Origin: an uncultured Rikenellaceae bacterium
Lineage (GTDB): Bacteria > Bacteroidota > Bacteroidia > Bacteroidales > Rikenellaceae
Direction of reading: 5' to 3'
Assembly: GCA_947054185.1 (NCBI GenBank)
Contig: CAMRVW010000018.1
Span: 1-21,175, forward strand
Length of the DNA stretch: 21,175 bases
The position numbers and the translations under genes are program-made. Shown here piece by piece: positions 7,403-13,323 of this stretch. How positions within the stretch are numbered: position 1 is the first letter of the stretch; each line of letters starts with the position of its first letter. The notes under the pieces were generated by a model. The model had not been told where the DNA came from and did not search any database. It saw nothing but the letters and a program-made list of their open reading frames with translations.

Positions 7403-8782
7403 TTAAAGGTTGACCACTCTCAACTCCTTGGGATACATATTGTTGATACGTCCTCCCATGCGTTTGGCAAAGCCTATGGGCAGGCCGTCGAAGCGCACCA
7501 GCGACAGCCCGTCGGCAAAAGAGGTGGCGTCGCAGGGGTTGCGCCGCAGGTAATCGCGCGCCGTATCGAGGTCGAGATCGCTAAAGGGATAACGTCCGTC
7601 AAGCAGCCACGGAGAGAGCGCCAAAGGGTGCGAAGGCTTAAACTCGTCGCGTATTATACCCCCCATAAGCAGAGGGCTGTATATTATCTGAAGGTGTTGC
7701 GCCGCCATCTCCAAAAGGGGCCGCGAGTGTGACGGGCAGGCATAGAAGCTCTCTTTGAACGAGAAGAGATCGAACCTCCCGTCCTCTCTGAGGTATGACC
7801 GCAACAGAGACTCATCTTTTTTCGAGCATTGCGCAAGAGGCGGACGCCTATGCCCCGAGCCCGATACCATCACACCGCCCGAACATTTGCGCATGAGGCA
7901 TACAAAGAGCCCCTCGCCGTCGGTGCGGTGGGGCATGAAACGGTAACAGTTGTAAGAGGTGCCGCCGGCAGAGACCTCGGTGACCATGATGCCGCTGTCG
8001 GCAGGCAGCACGACATCGACAGGCTCGACGCCGAAAGTATCGGCGATCCACCCGACGGTCTCTTCGTTCTCATGGCGGTTATATGTGCAGGTGCTGTATA
8101 TGAGCACCCCTCCCTCGGCAAGAGCGTCCCACGCGTCGGACACGATGCGGCGTCCGCGACGGACACACAGCTCCACGTTGTCAGGGCTCCACTGCTCAAG
8201 TGCATGAGGCTCTTTGCGGAACATGCCCTCGCCCGAGCATGGGGCGTCTATCAGCATCATGTCGAACACACCGCCCATGGCACCGAAAGCCGACGGGTCA
8301 CTGCTTGTCACTATGGTATTGGCAAGGCCCCACTTGCGTATGTTGTCGGCAAGCACCATGGCCCGGCCCCTTACCACCTCGTTAGCCACCAGAGTGCCCC
8401 TGTCGGCCAATATGGAAGAGAGGTGTGTGCTCTTGCCGCCCGGCGCGGCACACAGGTCGAGCACATACGGAGAGGGCGCATCCATGATCTCGAGAGCCTT
8501 ACGGGCCAGGTAACCGACAAACATGGATGCGCTCTCTTGCACATAATAGCCGCCGGCATGAAAGGCGGGGTCGAGCGTGAACGACGGACGCTCTTTGAGA
8601 ATGAAACCCTCGTCACACCACGCCACAGGAGCGGCACCACCCGGAGCGGCACACCCCTTGAACGAATTGAGCCTCACCGAGCAGGAGGGTTCGCGACCCA
8701 ATGCCTCGACAAAGGCATCGCACTCCCCGGCGGGCAACACCTCTTTTATCGAGTCTAAGAAAGCAACCGGCAAATTCATCAT
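7403..8782 (-). CDS. RNA m5C methyltransferase, NOL1/NOP2/Sun family, RsmF-like
   Basis: A 459-residue S-adenosylmethionine-dependent rRNA cytosine-C5 methyltransferase. The SAM motif DLCAAPGGKSTHLSS is at 109-123. The release cysteine is C182 in DAPCSGEGMFRKEP and the catalytic cysteine is C232 in STCTYNRHENE, the paired PC and TC motifs of the family. Residues ~290-459 form the extra C-terminal part found in RsmF/YebU enzymes, ending in a PUA-like segment with NNMYPKELRVVNL. Length and architecture fit RsmF (E. coli 479 residues, 16S C1407), but the exact target base cannot be read from the sequence. The unusual tandem element at 8800-9122 lies directly upstream. Confidence 0.92.
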   Translation of the reverse strand: MMNLPVAFLDSIKEVLPAGECDAFVEALGREPSCSVRLNSFKGCAAPGGAAPVAWCDEGFILKERPSFTLDPAFHAGGYYVQESASMFVGYLARKALEIMDAPSPYVLDLCAAPGGKSTHLSSILADRGTLVANEVVRGRAMVLADNIRKWGLANTIVTSSDPSAFGAMGGVFDMMLIDAPCSGEGMFRKEPHALEQWSPDNVELCVRRGRRIVSDAWDALAEGGVLIYSTCTYNRHENEETVGWIADTFGVEPVDVVLPADSGIMVTEVSAGGTSYNCYRFMPHRTDGEGLFVCLMRKCSGGVMVSGSGHRRPPLAQCSKKDESLLRSYLREDGRFDLFSFKESFYACPSHSRPLLEMAAQHLQIIYSPLLMGGIIRDEFKPSHPLALSPWLLDGRYPFSDLDLDTARDYLRRNPCDATSFADGLSLVRFDGLPIGFAKRMGGRINNMYPKELRVVNL

Positions 8783-8799
8783 TTATTGTATGATACAGA

Positions 8800-8939
8800 C
8801 ACACTTTTCAGTTAACGTACAACTTTAAGTGACAACTGTCAATTTATTGATTACAACTAAATTGCACCGTCCGTCAAGACGTCTCGTTTTTGTAACGATC
8901 ATAACACCGTTCACCCCTGTTTCGGGCCTGTTTGAGGGG
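8800..8939. repeat. First copy of a tandemly duplicated non-coding unit
   Basis: Three landmarks lie in order. Box A (8800-8828) contains CAGTTAACGTACAACTTTAA. Box B (8891-8906) is TGTAACGATCATAACA, an imperfect palindrome. Hairpin C has CCCCT/AGGGG arms at 8914-8918 and 8935-8939. The same three recur 179-180 bp downstream. No open frame of interest is present. It may be a regulatory region for the methyltransferase gene at 8782 or a small non-coding transcript. Confidence 0.7.
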
Positions 8940-8978
8940 CTGAAATGGCAGCGGGACGACAAAATTGTGCATATCACA

Positions 8979-9122
8979 CACACTTTCCAGTTAATGTACA
9001 ACGTTAACCGGCCTATGACAACGGCTTTATTTTCACTTGGTTACACAGCTTACACCAAGCCAGCAAATGTGTAACGATCGTTACAATCGCCCGCCCCTTT
9101 TCAGGTATTCCGCAAAAGGGGC
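8979..9122. repeat. Second copy of the duplicated non-coding unit
   Basis: Box A' (8979-9007) matches box A at 26 of 29 positions. Box B' (9070-9085), TGTAACGATCGTTACA, is a perfect 16-bp palindrome, typical of a dimeric repressor site. Hairpin C' has 9-bp arms GCCCCTTTT (9093-9101) and AAAAGGGGC (9114-9122). A-to-B spacing is 62 bp in both copies, and C is offset by 180 bp. The DNA between landmarks has drifted, though TGACAAC and a TTACA motif persist. An extra inverted repeat CTTGGT/ACCAAG lies at 9036-9059. Confidence 0.7.
9070..9085. promoter_or_regulatory. Perfect 16-bp palindrome, putative operator
   Basis: TGTAACGATCGTTACA equals its own reverse complement. The diverged copy at 8891-8906 differs at two positions. 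The form suits a homodimeric DNA-binding protein. I cannot name the regulator; no transcription factor is encoded in the window. Confidence 0.5.
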
Positions 9123-9130
9123 TTTCGGGC
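9089..9130 (-). terminator. Stem-loop just after the deoxynucleoside kinase gene
   Basis: The 9-bp stem GCCCCTTTT/AAAAGGGGC is extended by GCCC (9089-9092) pairing with GGGC (9127-9130) across a 4-nt bulge. It lies within 3-44 bp of the kinase stop and is the natural 3' end of the pyrE-to-kinase transcript. It lacks a T-tract on the minus strand. It is also hairpin C' of the duplicated unit. Confidence 0.5.
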
Positions 9131-9132
9131 TG

Positions 9133-9744
9133 TCATTTTCCCACCTCGGCCATTGCAGCCTTGATTTTGTCGACCACCATCTCGAAGTGTTGGCGGCTCA
9201 ACACGAAGTCGTACTCGTCGACATCTATCACCACCACCCGACCGTCGTAATTTCCGATCCAGTCGTCGTAAAGTTCGTTGAGACCCTCCAGGTATTCGGG
9301 TTGTATGCCTATCTCATATTCGCGTCCGCGGCGGCGTATCTGGCTTATGAGCGTGGGTATGGAGGCTTTGAGATAGACCACTATGTCGGGACGGCGTATA
9401 TCGGAGGCCAGCAGGTCGAAGAAGGTCATATAGAGGTCGTAATCCTGCGTCGACATAAGGCCCATGCGGTTGAGGTTGCGCACGAAGACATAGGCCTCCT
9501 CGAAGATGGTGCGGTCTTGTATGATGTTGCCGCAAGACGACACTATCTCTTTGACCTGCATGGTCTTTTTGGAGAGGAACGACATCTGCAAATTGAACGA
9601 CCACCGGGCCATGTCTTGATAGAAACTGTCGATGTAAGGGTTGTCTATGCGTTCGAAGAAGGGCTCGAAGCCCAGCTCCGTCGAGAGCATCTCCACCAAC
9701 GAAGTTTTCCCGCTTCCTATGTTTCCGGATATTGCAATGTACAT
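9133..9744 (-). CDS. Deoxynucleoside kinase (dNK family)
   Basis: Phosphorylates deoxynucleosides to 5'-monophosphates for DNA precursor salvage; the exact base preference cannot be read here. The 203-residue protein has the P-loop ISGNIGSGKTS (5-15), FFERIDNPYIDSFY (29-42) with the substrate-pocket style of the family, QDRTIFEEAYVF (76-87, the DRS/DRT signature) and an arginine-rich LID, QIRRRGREYE. The length is normal for bacterial dNK. It starts 11 bp after the GH3 gene stop, so the two are co-transcribed. A strong hairpin follows the stop. Confidence 0.93.
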   Translation of the reverse strand: MYIAISGNIGSGKTSLVEMLSTELGFEPFFERIDNPYIDSFYQDMARWSFNLQMSFLSKKTMQVKEIVSSCGNIIQDRTIFEEAYVFVRNLNRMGLMSTQDYDLYMTFFDLLASDIRRPDIVVYLKASIPTLISQIRRRGREYEIGIQPEYLEGLNELYDDWIGNYDGRVVVIDVDEYDFVLSRQHFEMVVDKIKAAMAEVGK

Positions 9745-9755
9745 GACAGGGTGGG

Positions 9756-11264
9756 TTATCGTTCGACAATATTGTGCAACGCCTCGACATAATCGCGCGT
9801 GGGCGACAGTCGCGGTATCTTGTTTTGCCCGCCCAGCTTGCCGCGCGAAGACATCCAGCGATAGAAGCTGCCCTCGGGCAGGGCCTCCACACGCGGTGGA
9901 TAGAGTGTGGTGTCGCCGCTTCGTTTGGCGTCGTAATCGGAGTTGAGTTCACGCAAGGCCTTGTCGAGCTCTTCGGCAAACAGGGCCATGTCGGCAGGCG
10001 GACGCTTGAACTCTATGAGCCACTCGTGCGCCCCCTTGGTGTCGGCATCCATGAAGACGGGGGCAGCCGTATATTCGGCAACATCGCAGCAGCAGGCAGC
10101 GGCGGCCCGTTGCATGGCCCGCTCGGCATTGTCGACCATGAGCTCTTCGCCGAAAGCGTTGATGTATTGCCTGGTGCGGCCTGTTATCTTTATCTTATAG
10201 GGATCCACAGAGGTGAAAGTGACAGTGTCGCCTATCATGTAACGCCACAGCCCGCCGCTGGTGGTTATTATCATGGCATAGTTGACACCTTTTTCGACGC
10301 CCTCTAACGGTACCGCCTTTTCGGGGTGGCCGAGCTCTGTGACGGGGAGGAACTCATAGAATATCTCATAGTCGAGCATGAGCAGCATAGACTCGTCGGC
10401 AGGGTCGTCCTGCATGGCGAAGAAACCCTCCGAGGCGTTGTATGTCTCCATATAGTGCATGCCCTCGGACGGTATCAGACGCCGGTATATGTCGCGGTAT
10501 GGCAGGAAGCTGACACCGCCGTGCATGAAGAGCTCCATATCGGGCCACACCTGCAATATGTTGTCTTTACCGCAGTATTCCAACACCCTGTTGAGCAACA
10601 CCAGGTTCCACGACGGCACACCTGCAAAGGCGGTAACCCTCTCTTTGGTGCACCGGCGACATATGGCCTCGACCTTGGTCTCGAAATCGGGTATGAGGGC
10701 CACATCGGCCGAAGGAGTGCGGCTGAAGCCGGCATAGAAGGGGGTGTTGCTTATCAGTATGGCAGACAGGTCGCCTGTGGGGGCGCCGTCTTCGGTCTCA
10801 AGGCGACGGCTGCCGCCGAGGGTCATGGTCTTGCCCGAGAAGATGTGCGAGCGGGGATTGTTGCGCAGATAGAGCGCCAGCACATCTTTGCCTCCGCGAT
10901 AGTGGCAACGGTGCAGAGATCGGGCCGTGATGGGTATATACTTGCTTCTGTCGGCGGTGGTGCCCGACGACTTGGCATACCATCGCACGGGGCTGTCCCA
11001 CAGCAGGTTGCCCTCTCCGGCTCTTATGCGGTCGACAAAAGGGCGGAGATCGTCATACTCGCGCACAGGCACAGACAGGGCGAAACGCTCATAGTCGCAC
11101 ACCTTGCCGATGCCGCAAGAGGCACCGAACGGTATGCGCGCAAGAGTGCGGGCAAGCAGTGTGAACTGCTCGTGTTGCACCGCAGCGGGATGACGCATGA
11201 AACGTTCTATGGCCCGCAGGCGTCCCGACAGGGCAGACGACACCATCTTTGTCAGAAGTGACAT
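9756..11264 (-). CDS. GH3 family acyl-adenylate / amidosynthetase-like protein
   Basis: A 502-residue homologue of plant GH3 auxin-amido synthetases, members of the acyl-adenylate superfamily. The three nucleotide-binding motifs are visible: SSGTTADRSKYIP (99-111), YNASEGFF (275-282) and RYMIGDTVTF (341-350), with GRTRQYINAFGEELM following. It probably activates a carboxylate with ATP and couples it to an amine, but the substrates of bacterial GH3 proteins are unknown to me. There is no signal peptide, so it is cytoplasmic. It lies 152 bp after the SRPBCC gene and 11 bp before the deoxynucleoside kinase gene, so it belongs to the pyrE-to-kinase strand block. Confidence 0.92.
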   Translation of the reverse strand: MSLLTKMVSSALSGRLRAIERFMRHPAAVQHEQFTLLARTLARIPFGASCGIGKVCDYERFALSVPVREYDDLRPFVDRIRAGEGNLLWDSPVRWYAKSSGTTADRSKYIPITARSLHRCHYRGGKDVLALYLRNNPRSHIFSGKTMTLGGSRRLETEDGAPTGDLSAILISNTPFYAGFSRTPSADVALIPDFETKVEAICRRCTKERVTAFAGVPSWNLVLLNRVLEYCGKDNILQVWPDMELFMHGGVSFLPYRDIYRRLIPSEGMHYMETYNASEGFFAMQDDPADESMLLMLDYEIFYEFLPVTELGHPEKAVPLEGVEKGVNYAMIITTSGGLWRYMIGDTVTFTSVDPYKIKITGRTRQYINAFGEELMVDNAERAMQRAAAACCCDVAEYTAAPVFMDADTKGAHEWLIEFKRPPADMALFAEELDKALRELNSDYDAKRSGDTTLYPPRVEALPEGSFYRWMSSRGKLGGQNKIPRLSPTRDYVEALHNIVER

Positions 11265-11416
11265 AGCTTTATTCTTTAGTTTGCTTGACTATAATGCAAA
11301 AACCGTTCCGCAGACACCTATGCTGCCTGCGGGCGATTCGTTGCGTATGTATGCGGCCTCCTTGCGTTCTGCATGTCCGGCACACGCCCGGCAAGGCATC
11401 TGCCGAATGCGTGCCG

Positions 11417-11824
11417 TTACCGCAGGGTGCCGTTGAATGCGCCGGCGATCTTCTCTGCGATATCGTCGAGGGCCTTTTGCAACTTGCCTCCCACCATCAT
11501 CTTCATCATCATGTTGAGCTCGGCACGAAGCGTCAACAACATGCGGGTATCGTCGGGGGCCACCTCTTTGAGCTGTATCCAAAAGAAGAAATCGAACGGG
11601 ATGTTGTCGCCGGTTATCTTTATGAGGCTGAAGGGCTCGCGCTCGACCATCTTGAGGCTGACGGAGAAGCCCTGAGCCTTGAAACTGCATCGGTCTTCGG
11701 TGGCGCTCCACTGCTCCACCCTCTCTTTGGCAATGGGGGTGAAGTTGTCGAAACGCGACAAGGTGGCGTAAACGGCATCGCCCGGTCTGTTTATGCGCAC
11801 CTGTTTGCTTTTATACTCGGTCAT
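11417..11824 (-). CDS. SRPBCC / START-like small protein
   Basis: A 135-residue protein with the layout of the SRPBCC (Bet v1/polyketide cyclase-like) fold. The N-terminal strand MTEYKSKQVRINRPGDAVYATLSRFDNF includes the family-typical 'vy..lsdf.n..' start; then come alternating beta strands with SFSLIKI-like (here PFSLIKITGD) and TRMLLTLRAELN, and a long C-terminal helix MMMKMMVGGKLQKALDDIAEKIA, methionine-rich at its start. Such folds bind hydrophobic ligands; the ligand is unknown. It begins 3 bp after the pyrE stop, implying translational coupling. Confidence 0.82.
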   Translation of the reverse strand: MTEYKSKQVRINRPGDAVYATLSRFDNFTPIAKERVEQWSATEDRCSFKAQGFSVSLKMVEREPFSLIKITGDNIPFDFFFWIQLKEVAPDDTRMLLTLRAELNMMMKMMVGGKLQKALDDIAEKIAGAFNGTLR

Positions 11825-11827
11825 GGT

Positions 11828-12463
11828 TTATCTCCTCCACGTATCGGGACAGGTGCGCCACTCTTTGAGCGTGGCAAGCTCGTCCGCCGAGACATAACCG
11901 CTCTCGAGAGCCACCTCTATAAGGGCCTCGTAATCGCTCAGGGTGTCGAGACGGCAACCCGCGGCCTCGAAGCGTTTTGCCGCCTCGGCAAAGCCATAGG
12001 TGAAGATGGCCGTCATGCCCAGAACCTCGCAGCCGGCATCGCGCAGGGCCTCGACAGCCTTGAGGCTGCTGCCGCCGGTCGACACCAGGTCTTCGACGAC
12101 GACGACCTTGTCGCCCGGCTTGTATGCCCCCTCTATGAGGTTGGCAAGGCCGTGGTCTTTGGCCGCAGAGCGCACATAGATGAACGGCAAGCCCATCTGC
12201 TCGGCAACCAAAACACCGTGGGCTATGGCTCCCGTGGCCACACCGGCCAAAATGTCGGCATCGGGGTAAAGCGCCGTTATGATATTAGCAAAACTTTTGT
12301 AAATTTGCTTGCGTACTCGAGGGAACGAGAGGGTCTTGCGATTGTCGCAATAGATTGGCGAATGCCAGCCTGAAGCCCATGTGAAAGGCTTGTCGGGACT
12401 GAGTTTCACCGCCTCTATCTCAAGCAGCGACCCGGCGATTTCTCTCTTATGATTCGTGTTCAT
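11828..12463 (-). CDS. pyrE: Orotate phosphoribosyltransferase
   Basis: Joins orotate to PRPP to give OMP in UMP synthesis. The 211-residue protein has FTWASGWHSPIYCDNRKTLSFP (27-48), GVATGAIAHG (74-83), VRSAAKDHG (97-105) and the PRPP-binding VVVEDLVSTGGSS (121-133), all standard for PyrE. It heads a minus-strand block with the SRPBCC gene (3 bp away), the GH3 gene and the deoxynucleoside kinase. Its ATG is only 21 bp from that of the divergent NUDIX gene, so its promoter must lie inside that gene. Confidence 0.96.
   Translation of the reverse strand: MNTNHKREIAGSLLEIEAVKLSPDKPFTWASGWHSPIYCDNRKTLSFPRVRKQIYKSFANIITALYPDADILAGVATGAIAHGVLVAEQMGLPFIYVRSAAKDHGLANLIEGAYKPGDKVVVVEDLVSTGGSSLKAVEALRDAGCEVLGMTAIFTYGFAEAAKRFEAAGCRLDTLSDYEALIEVALESGYVSADELATLKEWRTCPDTWRR
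12300..12307 (+). promoter_or_regulatory. Possible -7 box for the NUDIX gene, inside pyrE
   Basis: TAAATTTG fits TAnnTTTG exactly and points toward the NUDIX gene, 177 bp before its ATG and antisense to pyrE. No clear TTG lies at the right distance upstream, so this could be chance. Confidence 0.25.
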
Positions 12464-12484
12464 GACAATAAAAATTTAAACTAT

Positions 12485-13066
12485 ATGTACACCGTATATT
12501 ATGGGGAAAAGAGGATAATATTCGACTTTTCCGAAGACAAATATAATAATTTTATTCATTTTTCCCGCACCGACACACTGTCCTATCGCGCAGAGGTGTT
12601 AGACCTGTTGGACGGGCACGACCATCTGGCCTGTGTGTGCGAAGATGTCGAGCGTGTGTTCGCCTCGTTTTGCGACCTTTTCAAGCGGGTGACCGCAGCG
12701 GGAGGCATTGTCGTCGACTCTCGCGGGCGCACACTCATGATTTTCCGCAACGGCAGGTGGGACCTGCCCAAAGGAAAGCGTGAGCCCGGCGAGTCGCTCG
12801 AGGAGTGCGCCGTAAGGGAGGTGCACGAAGAGTGCGGCATAAGCGGGCACACATGCGGCAGACCTGTGGGCACCACATGGCATCTTTATGTGATGAACGG
12901 CGAGATGATATTAAAAGACACATATTGGTTTTCAATGGCTTACAACGGGCCGACAGATCTCACACCCCAAACGGAGGAGGGAATAAGCCGGGCCGAGTGG
13001 TGCACCGAAAAAGAGAAGAGGCGTAACCTCGAGGGCTCTTACCATACGATAAGGGATCTGTTTTAG
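12485..13066 (+). CDS. NUDIX hydrolase
   Basis: Hydrolyses a nucleoside diphosphate linked to some moiety X; substrate unknown. The complete Nudix box GX5EX7REVXEEXGI is present at residues 97-119 (GKREPGE, then REVHEECGI), preceded by GGIVVDSRGRTLMIFRNGRWDLPKG. Residues 1-70 are an extra N-terminal part with no hit I recognise, starting MYTVYYGEKRIIFDF. I chose the ATG at 12485 (193 residues) rather than the in-frame 12449, because the earlier one would overlap the pyrE start and adds a non-conserved, asparagine-rich stretch. The region just inside the gene is AT-rich and holds the divergent pyrE promoter candidate. Confidence 0.9.
   Translation: MYTVYYGEKRIIFDFSEDKYNNFIHFSRTDTLSYRAEVLDLLDGHDHLACVCEDVERVFASFCDLFKRVTAAGGIVVDSRGRTLMIFRNGRWDLPKGKREPGESLEECAVREVHEECGISGHTCGRPVGTTWHLYVMNGEMILKDTYWFSMAYNGPTDLTPQTEEGISRAEWCTEKEKRRNLEGSYHTIRDLF
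12538..12545 (-). promoter_or_regulatory. -7 box for pyrE inside the NUDIX gene
   Basis: On the minus strand TATATTTG is an exact TAnnTTTG match. Transcription would start near 12530, giving a leader of about 67 nt before the pyrE ATG at 12463. The flanking DNA (about 12520-12565) is unusually AT-rich for a coding region here. No good -33 TTG is seen. Confidence 0.45.
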
Positions 13067-13323
13067 GGGTTGACGATCCTTTGAGAGCCTGCCGGAGCGG
13101 ACAAGGGGGCTTCCGGCGGTTAAGGGGAGGACTTTTGAGGCTTTTTGCGGGGGTATTGTGGCGGAAGAGGGGCTTTGGGTAAGACCGGGGGACGGGGGAA
13201 ATGTCGTGGCGGGGGCGATTTTCGGGAGGCTGCAAGGTGCCTTTTCGAGGGGCTTGGGGCGATTTTCGGGAGACCGGAGTGAAACGATTTTGATATTGAA
13301 AAAAACAAATTCTCATAAAATCT
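13067..13323 (+). other. G-rich intergenic stretch with direct repeats
   Basis: Between the NUDIX and S9 peptidase genes the plus strand is strikingly G-rich with few C. It contains an exact 17-bp direct repeat GGGGCGATTTTCGGGAG at 13212-13228 and 13256-13272. GCCGGA (13091-13096) and TCCGGC (13112-13117) can pair as a hairpin shortly after the NUDIX stop. The last ~40 bp turn A/T-rich, as expected of a leader for the S9 gene. No perfect promoter box is seen. Confidence 0.5.

Noticed and set aside
8829..9074. 81-codon plus-strand frame in the duplicated non-coding unit
   Set aside because: It crosses the two repeat copies in different registers, has no family signal and no leader; the landmarks are better explained as DNA or RNA elements.
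8783..9132. Replication origin
   Set aside because: There are repeats and a palindrome but no DnaA-box (TTATNCACA) cluster and no dnaA or dnaN nearby.
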